NCBI GenBank assembly: GCA_964390695.1
Contig: CAYMKI010000082.1
Span: 1-13,798 of the forward strand
Origin: CAWACC01 sp964390695
GTDB taxonomy: Bacteria; Chlamydiota; Chlamydiia; Chlamydiales; Parachlamydiaceae
Reading direction: 5' to 3'
Length of the DNA stretch: 13,798 nt
Shown here in pieces: positions 1 to 6,665 of the stretch. The position numbers were made by a program, and so were the translations under genes. The stretch's first letter is position 1. Each line of letters begins with the position of its first letter. The notes under the pieces are model-generated. The model searched no databases. It was not told where the DNA came from and worked only from the letters and a program-made list of their open reading frames with translations.

Positions 1-3000
1 GATTGAAAAATTCATAATAGTCATGGTAATTGACTAATCTGGATATCCATTCCATCGGCAAACCCGGATTGACACTGTCAAACTGTATTAACTGATCATA
101 ATTTCCATCTGTAGATGCAAGATGTTCTAAAAATTGGGTTTCTCCATTAAATAGATGAAAATAGAGCCAATCCAGGACGAATTTCTGAACTATGGGTAAA
201 GACTCCGGCGTAAGCATTAGCTGGGTGGGATCTTGCAATGATACAAAGCATTTCTTTGGAATAGAGATGAATCCCCCTTTGAATATACTTGAAAAAGACG
301 AGGGAAGCAATCCGTGTCCGATGAGAAATTGATTCAAAGGTGTGGAATGAGGGAAGCCGTCCACGAGAAGGCAGGCTTGGCGTTTTGATGTACTTCTACC
401 CGAGGATCCAAATAGACTGTCAGATGAGTTATTCATTAACTGTCTAAGGCTTCCTCCATATTCGCTAAGTATATAACAGACTCCATTGATAGTTACGTTA
501 TAGTCAACAGGCCCGAAGCTATAGCACTTCTTTAGCAAGTCTACAATAAAATGTTGGGCTTGATACATGTGCATATAAGCCTCAACGTTATTCTGCGGAG
601 GCATATAAACTGTACAAGAGGTACCCAAGACACCATCTGTATCTTGTGATGAAGATAAACCTATTTTAAGATCGACAACATCCCCTTTCTCATCTCTAAG
701 CGGTTGAACAACCAATTCAATTACTTGACTCGAGTTGCTTTGCAAGCGTGTTCGATAGTAAATAAGAGATACATCAAAGAGGGAGCGGAAAAATCCTATA
801 CCGAAATGTTTTGTATGTTTGGGATGAAAGCCTGGAATCAACATACATATAAGGTCTTCTAGATCTTCAAATCCGGCGGAGTCTGTGATTTGAAAAGCCC
901 ACTGCAGCTTGCCTTCGTTAACCGGCACGAGTCCATGTTTGATGTCTATACGCACTTCTTTTTCAGAACGTTGAGCAGTAACCCTGGAAGCATCAAAACT
1001 GTTCTTTAATAATTCCACTATAGCACTTTCCCATCGAGCATAACCAGTCTCTTGAGAAGTGCAGGAGTTGATCAATCCAAAATCATCGAATCGCTGGGTG
1101 CTAGGTGCTGTTTGCAACTTTTTTTTTAGGGATTCGAGGTCATTTGTCATCAAAATTTCCTTAACAGATGCGTCATGAAAAACTGCCTCCATCAATTCTT
1201 TGCCATAAAATATCTGCATGGGCTTGGAATAAAATATGTTCTCAGGATTCCCCTTCAAAGCAGGCAGGTAATCAGTAAGAAGCCTCTTGGTCAACATTTC
1301 AATACATTCGATGCCGGCCCTTACAGCCGAAGGCAAAGTTTGAAGGCTCTCTTGAGACAATTCCGGAAAGGTGAAATAATCCATTTCAAGCATTTCATCG
1401 ATCAAAGCAGCATCGTGTGTACGTATAATATTGGCCAAGATCATTTTCATGCATTGTGATTGAAATTCCTCGGGCAGCTCAAAAAAAGCTGGTGACAGTG
1501 CATGTGCATAATTTAGCATCAAAGCTAAGGCTGCGATCTCCTCATTCGTTTGAGAAAGATTTAATATATAATTGATCAATTTCAAATTAGATTCTTTCTG
1601 ATTGTAGCACACACTGAGCAATCCTAGTGTATTGAATCCGGTGATTTTGCGGATTTTTAGCATATCGGCCTGTAAATAGAAGGAACGCTTTCGCAAATCC
1701 AGATCTTTAGAAAACCTAGCTACGAACACTCCTAGTAATTTTTCAGCGAGGTGGGGAGGAATTTCACGCAATAAAGAAACGGCTTGTTCAATGCCAAAAA
1801 AGTCATGCTCTATTTCTATATTCAAATGGTTTACATTTCCATACCGATAAGAAAATTCAGAGGAAGGAATTCTGAGGTAATCATAATACAACTTAAATAA
1901 CCTTCCAAAATAGTAAGTGCAGCATTCGGGTGATTCTTCCTGCAGAAGATAGAGGTCATGAAAATTGTGAACGAGTTCAATGGTTTCCGCAGATCGAAAA
2001 AAAACATGAAGATGAGAAAACAACAATGATAGGGAAGCCGTTTTTTTAGCTAGGGCCAAACCTCTAGTTTTAAAATCCGGACCTGAATAAAAAAGGGTCT
2101 TATGATGTATATCTTGAAACTTAAGATCGAATAGATAGCTCTTAATCCCTTGCTCAAAGATATTTAAATCGATAGGTCTTGATACACCTTCAATCCAGCA
2201 TAAGTTATTCTCCGGTTCATACGGATCCACCCCCCACAGGACCAGCATTAACACACAAAGACTTCTAAACAACACCTCCTCAGAAACTTCTTCAAAGCTG
2301 TCAGGATAATTTCGCAGGATGGTATGAAAACAAGATAACCTTTCCTGAGTTTGAAAAGTGCGCTTACGATTCATGATGAAACACAAAAGCTCTACATCTG
2401 CATTTTTTCTTAGTTTAAATACTTTTCTGTTGGCATAATCGACAAGACTTACCTCTTGAAACCATCTTCTCCAGTTGAATTGATAACTAAATATTTTCAT
2501 ATAAGCATCGAAATTATTTACATCTTCAAACAGAACATGAAATGAAGAATAGCTCTTGTCGGAGGGATCCAAAGCAAGCGTGGTCTGCTTTAGATGCTTT
2601 GAAAGAAAAGGATAGTACTCCCAAAATCTATTCTTCACAGATTCAAAAGCTATTGCTTTGATGACCGGACTGTTCATATACACATATAAACACCGGTGAA
2701 ACGTCTCCAATGAAGGAACACTAGCTGCCTGAAAATGAGATCCAGTCATCTTAAATGACTGCGTAGGCATATAAATCGAGGCTGCAAAGAAGGGCGATGG
2801 CGTGCTTTTGTTTAATGGATTAATCCTTTTTCCTTCATCCACAAAGCGTTGACATATCTTACGTTGAATCTCTGCAAAGGTATAGGAGTGACTTAACAGA
2901 TTAATGGGAGCAAGCAAAATCTCCTTAAAGGCTCCACATGTAATTACACAGCCATCTTGATTATTTTTCAACCACTCATCAGGAAGAAAACACACTGACA

Positions 3001-5581
3001 AGCCTTCAATCATACGCCCCTCTACAGCGGCTGTCAGAAGAGCTTTATCACAAGATATTGTTGGAAGAATTTTATGTTGGTATTGTTTTACCACCGCCAT
3101 CTCGAATCGTCCATACCCCTCTGGGACTAATATTTGTGGCAATGGTATGAATTTAAATCTATCCTGGCCAAAAAGCAAGTGGGTTAAATTTTTGTACCAC
3201 GATAAATCTAAACAGGGAATGTAATCCGGATTTAGTTCTAGGTGCTTATGCAGCTGTGCTTGAAGATAACCGGAAAAATATCCTTGCAGTTCTAGGTTCA
3301 ATTTTTGTTTCTCCCACTTCACCAATCCATAATATAAAAGCAGCACCTGTGATGAATCCTTGCGGGGGTCTTCAAAGAGATCTTTGATAGTTTGTAGAAT
3401 CATAGTACAGATAGCTTTTGCTTGCAGACTACCCTTTCCAGGTATAAGCACAGCATCTCTGCTCAAATTAGGCTTGAAACCTTTAGGCAGCTCGATCCAC
3501 AAACTGCAAGTCTGTTCATTGCTGTCGTAAAATTGCCGATCCAACTTGAATTGCATAATTACGACAGTTTTAATGGTAAATATTACTGATGAGGTCTTGT
3601 TAATCGTTTTAACAGAATTCACAATAGGCTGATGAACTGCATGGGCAACGTCCAAAGAAGAGTTTCTTTTGCTAGAGATCCCGGGTATCAGAAGGCTAGG
3701 AAGCCTAGAAAGAGGTATGCCGCAACCTCGATCTTTGACTTGTATGCAATCGCCATGCAAGGTTATGTCGACACTTACATTAGCATGTTTATTGCCATAA
3801 ATGCTTTTTTCGTTCAGAATGACATATCCTGGTCGAAAATACAAAAAATCATCTAATACATTTTTTAATTCTCCTAAAAAAATCCCTGAAAATTTATGGC
3901 CGGCAAGCGGGAATAAGGTTATAGATGTTCCTGCCTGTGAATTACTGCTTTTTTTCCATTCCACCTGTACATTCGAGGAAGCATCTAAGGTGAAGATCAT
4001 CTGGTACGCTTTCTGCTGTTGATTGTCAATATAACAGGTATCAACCACTAGGCGATCGATGCGATTATCCGTCTGATAAAATAATGATAATACGCTGTAA
4101 AATCCAATGCCAAAATTACCTATCTGGTATTCTAGCGGTAATTGCGCATCGAATGCATTCGAGATGAGTTCGCGAAAAAACAGGTCTTTATCAGGATATA
4201 CCTGCATGGAATTCTTGTGGATCCACTGCTTGGCTGCTGAAAGGGTCAAAGGATTATGTTTGTCTCCAAGAACTTGCGCCACAAAATCCTCCAGACGACA
4301 AACATAACCAGCTTCGATCTGCTTGCCATAGACCCTATCGAACGAGAATGGGACTTTTTTTTTCTTTGTAATATCTGAAGAAGCACTAACACTCTCTGTC
4401 ACATGATCTAGAGATAAGCCTATCGCTATAATCAACTCACTCACTTGCTGTGATGTAGTACATGAGGGCAGATAGGGCGCAGTCTTAAGCAAGAGACTTT
4501 TACGTTGGTTTACAGGGAATGTGCATAAGATAGCATGAATATGATTGATGATAGCGGCCTGTGGCAAAGAGAGGACCAAGTCGAGGATAACCTTACATTC
4601 AGCAGCCTGACAGCTTATGACTGTTAACTCCTCTTTCGGTAATAATCCCAGTAGTAAAACAAGGCTTTGATAATTGTTGAAGCTGTTGATAGATTGAAAA
4701 TCACGCAAAACTAATGCATGTATTTCGATAAATTTTTCCCGGGCAATGTACTTTAAAAATTTGAACGATATTCGGGGATCTTCGATAAACCTTGCCACCA
4801 CCGGTTTCAAAAGCACGTACACTCGTGAAGGCTCTGCTCCAGGTAGATAGGCCATCCCCTCCATTATATGGTATTTAAGCTTGTAACAGTCTTTTTTGAT
4901 TGTAGGTATATCAGACAATAGCTCTTTTTGTTGGTCATGAGATAGCTTTATAAAGATATGCAGAAGAGCACGCCTTTTGGATTTATGAACGGAAGTAGCA
5001 CATAGGGTGTGCACATCTATAAGGAATGACTTTCTTTGCTCCTCATCTAGAGACTGTATACGCTGCATCCATTTATTTATAGACGTCTTGACAGATGCTA
5101 GGATGTATAGAATGGCTTCCATGAGCTCAAAATTCATTGTACTAGGATTGAAGGAGTCTAATGTCTTGTTGATGGACTCAACCTGAGTGCTATCTAAATT
5201 AAACTCATCGGCCATCTTACAAAGATACAGCCACTCTTTGTGTGTAAGTATTTTTCGATCAAAGTGCAGATCTGCACGAGGCGTTGAAATCAACTGATTA
5301 AAATAGCTGAGGATCGTTTCGGAAAAACTAGCATTGAGCATGTGTTTAAAATGACGATGCAGTTGAATGGCTGGTCTGTAGGTGCGTTGAGATTGTTGCG
5401 GAGCATTTGCAATATGGGCATTAAACCATTCAACTACCCATTGACTGATCGCATTAACATCAAAATCAACTGTAAGACCTGTTGATTTGGCAATATCTTC
5501 AATATTTTTTGCGAGTAGGAGACGTTGCGCCTGCTGCCTCAAAGTCATTTGGGAAAAATGTGTTGGGACGTTATTATTCAT
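1..5581 (-). CDS. Giant protein with two GHKL (Hsp90/MutL-type) ATPase modules, 3' end outside window
   Basis: The frame runs from ATG at 5581 to the left edge, 1860 codons with no stop, checked triplet by triplet; an in-frame stop at 5645-5647 bounds it upstream. Residues 1-400 look helical and leucine-rich. Residues 461-709 form a first GHKL ATPase module (E471, N475, D478; FGIGF at 490-494; GT at 551-552; DxGxG at 617-621). Residues about 720-1500 are again mostly helical with no motif I recognise. Residues about 1514-1785 form a second module (E1523, N1527, D1530; FGIGF at 1593-1597; GT at 1653-1654). No signal peptide or membrane segment was seen, so it is probably cytosolic or delivered by a non-Sec route. 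GHKL domains bind ATP and drive conformational change in chaperones, MutL, MORC and sacsin; the role here is unknown. No clear Shine-Dalgarno was seen; a five-codon ORF (5578-5595) overlaps the start as ATGA. G+C is low: single 60-base lines gave 37% and 32%, against 52% for one line of glgB. Confidence 0.93.
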   Translation of the reverse strand, partial: MNNNVPTHFSQMTLRQQAQRLLLAKNIEDIAKSTGLTVDFDVNAISQWVVEWFNAHIANAPQQSQRTYRPAIQLHRHFKHMLNASFSETILSYFNQLISTPRADLHFDRKILTHKEWLYLCKMADEFNLDSTQVESINKTLDSFNPSTMNFELMEAILYILASVKTSINKWMQRIQSLDEEQRKSFLIDVHTLCATSVHKSKRRALLHIFIKLSHDQQKELLSDIPTIKKDCYKLKYHIMEGMAYLPGAEPSRVYVLLKPVVARFIEDPRISFKFLKYIAREKFIEIHALVLRDFQSINSFNNYQSLVLLLGLLPKEELTVISCQAAECKVILDLVLSLPQAAIINHIHAILCTFPVNQRKSLLLKTAPYLPSCTTSQQVSELIIAIGLSLDHVTESVSASSDITKKKKVPFSFDRVYGKQIEAGYVCRLEDFVAQVLGDKHNPLTLSAAKQWIHKNSMQVYPDKDLFFRELISNAFDAQLPLEYQIGNFGIGFYSVLSLFYQTDNRIDRLVVDTCYIDNQQQKAYQMIFTLDASSNVQVEWKKSSNSQAGTSITLFPLAGHKFSGIFLGELKNVLDDFLYFRPGYVILNEKSIYGNKHANVSVDITLHGDCIQVKDRGCGIPLSRLPSLLIPGISSKRNSSLDVAHAVHQPIVNSVKTINKTSSVIFTIKTVVIMQFKLDRQFYDSNEQTCSLWIELPKGFKPNLSRDAVLIPGKGSLQAKAICTMILQTIKDLFEDPRKDSSQVLLLYYGLVKWEKQKLNLELQGYFSGYLQAQLHKHLELNPDYIPCLDLSWYKNLTHLLFGQDRFKFIPLPQILVPEGYGRFEMAVVKQYQHKILPTISCDKALLTAAVEGRMIEGLSVCFLPDEWLKNNQDGCVITCGAFKEILLAPINLLSHSYTFAEIQRKICQRFVDEGKRINPLNKSTPSPFFAASIYMPTQSFKMTGSHFQAASVPSLETFHRCLYVYMNSPVIKAIAFESVKNRFWEYYPFLSKHLKQTTLALDPSDKSYSSFHVLFEDVNNFDAYMKIFSYQFNWRRWFQEVSLVDYANRKVFKLRKNADVELLCFIMNRKRTFQTQERLSCFHTILRNYPDSFEEVSEEVLFRSLCVLMLVLWGVDPYEPENNLCWIEGVSRPIDLNIFEQGIKSYLFDLKFQDIHHKTLFYSGPDFKTRGLALAKKTASLSLLFSHLHVFFRSAETIELVHNFHDLYLLQEESPECCTYYFGRLFKLYYDYLRIPSSEFSYRYGNVNHLNIEIEHDFFGIEQAVSLLREIPPHLAEKLLGVFVARFSKDLDLRKRSFYLQADMLKIRKITGFNTLGLLSVCYNQKESNLKLINYILNLSQTNEEIAALALMLNYAHALSPAFFELPEEFQSQCMKMILANIIRTHDAALIDEMLEMDYFTFPELSQESLQTLPSAVRAGIECIEMLTKRLLTDYLPALKGNPENIFYSKPMQIFYGKELMEAVFHDASVKEILMTNDLESLKKKLQTAPSTQRFDDFGLINSCTSQETGYARWESAIVELLKNSFDASRVTAQRSEKEVRIDIKHGLVPVNEGKLQWAFQITDSAGFEDLEDLICMLIPGFHPKHTKHFGIGFFRSLFDVSLIYYRTRLQSNSSQVIELVVQPLRDEKGDVVDLKIGLSSSQDTDGVLGTSCTVYMPPQNNVEAYMHMYQAQHFIVDLLKKCYSFGPVDYNVTINGVCYILSEYGGSLRQLMNNSSDSLFGSSGRSTSKRQACLLVDGFPHSTPLNQFLIGHGLLPSSFSSIFKGGFISIPKKCFVSLQDPTQLMLTPESLPIVQKFVLDWLYFHLFNGETQFLEHLASTDGNYDQLIQFDSVNPGLPMEWISRLVNYHDYYEFFN
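227..1042 (-). other. Second GHKL ATPase module (residues about 1514-1785), usual motif order, degenerate DxGxG
   Basis: The N-box reads IVELLKNSFDAS (1521-1532), with E1523, N1527 and D1530. It is followed by a strand EVRIDI (1542-1547), then ITDSAGF (1565-1571) in the place of DxGxG, then LIPGFHPK (1581-1588), and then HFGIGFFRSL (1592-1601). A GT pair at 1653-1654 matches the GT of module 1. The adenine-contacting Asp (D1567) is kept, but the +2 and +4 glycines of DxGxG are Ala1569 and Phe1571. The module may therefore bind nucleotide weakly or be structural. Similar short motifs at equivalent places suggest the two modules share ancestry, though overall identity is low. Confidence 0.82.
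3455..4201 (-). other. First GHKL ATPase module (residues 461-709) with rearranged motif order
   Basis: The stretch FFRELISNAFDA (residues 468-479) closely matches the Hsp90 N-box, FLRELISNASDA, with the presumed catalytic Glu at 471 and Mg-binding Asn at 475. Only about ten residues later comes IGNFGIGFYSVL (487-498), matching the Hsp90 motif IGQFGVGFYSA. The GTSITL stretch (551-556) corresponds to the Hsp90 GTKVIL strand. The nucleotide-binding Asp-x-Gly-x-Gly (D617, G619, G621), followed by LLIPGISSK (630-638), comes after these instead of between the N-box and FGIGF. A stretch ending in SRD (707-709) recalls the post-ATPase end of other GHKL proteins. ATP binding is inferred from the motifs, not shown. 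Confidence 0.85.
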
Positions 5582-5598
5582 AGGGTGAAAGCCATAGT

Positions 5599-5625
5599 TA
5601 TTGGGATTTATGGATATACCCAATA
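5599..5625 (-). repeat. Inverted repeat, 7-base arms and 13-base loop, just upstream of the giant gene
   Basis: TATTGGG at 5599-5605 and CCCAATA at 5619-5625 are perfect reverse complements separated by 13 bases. The nearer arm ends 17 bases before the giant gene's ATG. No T-run follows on the minus strand, so it is not a normal intrinsic terminator. It could be an operator, or a 5' leader hairpin limiting ribosome access. Its arms share the TATTG/CAATA core with the repeat upstream of sodC. Confidence 0.45.
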
Positions 5626-5686
5626 TATTTGACTCACAGACAAACTATCTTGTTGGGGAAGCGACTGCAGCAATAACCGATTTAAT

Positions 5687-6277
5687 TTACTGAGCAACAA
5701 TAATACCACAGGCTATACGACCACCGGAATTACCTGTAGGCTGTGTAGTAAAATCATCCCCGTTGGCATGTACAACTAGAGATCTGCCCACAATTGAATT
5801 GGGGCCATTCAGAGATATCACGGTATCTACTCTGTCGTAACGTGCTCTTCCTTTTTCGTTAGCAACAATATTTCCGAGATCGCCGACATGGCGTTGGACG
5901 GCATCAGGAGCACCGTGATTTTGTTTAGTGGGATTAAAGTGGCCTCCGGCTGAAGAACCGTCTGGTGCACTGCAATCACCAAATTCATGAATATGGAATC
6001 CATGTTTTCCAGGAGGCATATTATCCATCGTACACACGACACGAATTCCCCCATCCACTTCGATAAAATGAGCAATACCAATAGCGGTGTTTCCTTTGGT
6101 GGGGTTAAGCGCTACAATAGCCCTTCGGACGGGCGACTCTGCGGGTTTTGAATTTTTGATACTATGTGCGTTGATTTCATTTGAAGATGGCTCATCAGCA
6201 TGCAACATGAGAGGAAGGCAAAGATGTGCAAGCCATGCAGAAAGGGTTAGTGTGGATAAAAAAATTCGTTGTTTCAT
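5687..6277 (-). CDS. sodC: Exported Cu/Zn superoxide dismutase
   Basis: This 196-residue protein converts superoxide to oxygen and hydrogen peroxide. An N-terminal Sec signal peptide is evident: basic start, hydrophobic run to about residue 25, and a likely signal peptidase I site at LHA-DE near residue 27. Mature enzyme is therefore expected in the periplasm. All metal ligands can be placed against SOD1: copper H95, H97, H113 (bridging) and H170; zinc H113, H121, H130 and D133. The disulfide pair (C102 and C190) and the active-site arginine (R187) are present. The S-S loop is short (GDCSAPDGSSAGGHFNP) and the end reads GGRIACGII, closer to the eukaryotic-style subtype than to the long-loop sodC of enterobacteria. 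A Shine-Dalgarno AGGA lies about six bases before the ATG. The gene sits 130 bases after the small lipoprotein gene and 105 before the giant gene. Confidence 0.96.
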   Translation of the reverse strand: MKQRIFLSTLTLSAWLAHLCLPLMLHADEPSSNEINAHSIKNSKPAESPVRRAIVALNPTKGNTAIGIAHFIEVDGGIRVVCTMDNMPPGKHGFHIHEFGDCSAPDGSSAGGHFNPTKQNHGAPDAVQRHVGDLGNIVANEKGRARYDRVDTVISLNGPNSIVGRSLVVHANGDDFTTQPTGNSGGRIACGIIVAQ

Positions 6278-6308
6278 GGTAATCCTAAATTCAAATTTCC
6301 TGGAACCT

Positions 6309-6339
6309 GCCTATTGCCATGATTTAAATAGCAATAGGC
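6309..6339 (-). promoter_or_regulatory. Perfect 9-base inverted repeat upstream of sodC (possible operator or leader hairpin)
   Basis: GCCTATTGC (6309-6317) and GCAATAGGC (6331-6339) are exact reverse complements with a 13-base AT-rich loop; the inner end lies 31 bases before the sodC ATG. No T-run follows on either strand, which argues against an intrinsic terminator. A weak promoter may overlap it: TTAAGA at 6349-6354, an 18-base spacer, and TATTTA at 6325-6330 inside the loop. If so, a dimeric repressor bound to the arms would cover the -10 box. The regulator is unknown, and the promoter assignment is much less certain than the repeat itself. Confidence 0.5.
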
Positions 6340-6369
6340 TGTGAAATATCTTAAGCCACATAAACCTAT

Positions 6370-6404
6370 GCCTATCAGGATTGAGTATCCTTCAAGGCGT
6401 TTTT
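6370..6404 (+). terminator. Hairpin followed by a T-run, oriented for the plus strand
   Basis: GCCT (6370-6373) pairs with AGGC (6395-6398), and AGGAT (6377-6381) pairs with ATCCT (6387-6391), with a 3x3 internal loop and a five-base apical loop. GTTTTT follows at 6399-6404 on the plus strand. It therefore resembles an intrinsic terminator for rightward transcription, although no plus-strand gene is seen. On the minus strand it begins nine bases after the lipoprotein stop but lacks a T-run, so termination of that gene is possible but weakly supported. Confidence 0.3.
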
Positions 6405-6407
6405 AGG

Positions 6408-6557
6408 CTATTCTTCAGCTTTTACAGGCTTAGCAGTTTCTTCTTTCTCTTTTTCAGCTTTCTTTTCAGTAGCTTCTTTTTTTTCTTTGCCTATTTCAAC
6501 ATTGCATCCTACCATTAAAAAACTTAAGGCAAGAGCGCCTAAAAACAATTGTTTCAT
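6408..6557 (-). CDS. Small lipoprotein, 49 residues, with a Lys/Glu-rich tail
   Basis: The protein starts MKQLFLGALALSFLMVGC: one basic residue, a hydrophobic core, and a lipobox MVGC with Cys18 as the predicted lipidated residue. Signal peptidase II would leave about 32 residues anchored in a membrane. The rest (24-49) is low-complexity, dominated by Lys, Glu, Ala and Thr, and has no domain I recognise. A Shine-Dalgarno AGGAG at 6564-6568 lies six bases before the ATG, and a good promoter lies further upstream, so this is a real gene despite its size. Bacteria carry many small lipoproteins of this form, among them entericidin-like and structural ones; I cannot assign this one. sodC follows 130 bases downstream, and both products are exported. 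Confidence 0.85.
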   Translation of the reverse strand: MKQLFLGALALSFLMVGCNVEIGKEKKEATEKKAEKEKEETAKPVKAEE

Positions 6558-6592
6558 ATATATCTCCTATTCATAGTTGTTGGTTAACTAAG

Positions 6593-6621
6593 GTTATAAA
6601 GCTACATATTTCACATCTCAA
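6593..6621 (-). promoter_or_regulatory. Sigma70-type promoter for the small lipoprotein gene
   Basis: On the minus strand TTGAGA (6616-6621) is followed after exactly 17 bases by TATAAC (6593-6598). Each box matches the consensus at five of six positions. Transcription would start near 6586, giving a leader of about 30 bases that contains the AGGAG ribosome binding site. It lies in the 108-base gap after ligA, so the lipoprotein, and possibly sodC, can be transcribed independently of ligA. Confidence 0.6.
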
Positions 6622-6665
6622 TTAATTTTTCAATTAAAATCTTACCACCCTAACAAAAAACGATT

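Noticed and set aside
3662..3784. DRGCGI segment as a complete third ATPase domain
   Set aside because: There is no good N-box before it (only the imperfect ELKNVLDD) and no FGxGF after it. It is better explained as the displaced piece of module 1, though a half-module is not excluded.
1175..4307. Several plus-strand open frames of 66-94 codons
   Set aside because: They lie opposite the giant minus-strand gene, which is continuously open and carries protein motifs. The plus frames have no recognisable domains or start signals.
1..5581. The possibility that this stretch is non-coding or a decayed gene
   Set aside because: Checking every triplet in the minus frame found no stop over 1860 codons, and conserved GHKL motifs appear in the same frame at both ends.
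1..6277. A functional system linking sodC with the giant ATPase
   Set aside because: They are adjacent on one strand with a 105-base gap and share a vaguely similar repeat, but nothing in either protein points to joint action.
6309..6339. Inverted repeat upstream of sodC as an intrinsic terminator
   Set aside because: Neither strand has a T-run after the stem.
6087..6344. Plus-strand open frame of 85 codons
   Set aside because: It is antisense to the signal-peptide end and leader of sodC, and has no domain.
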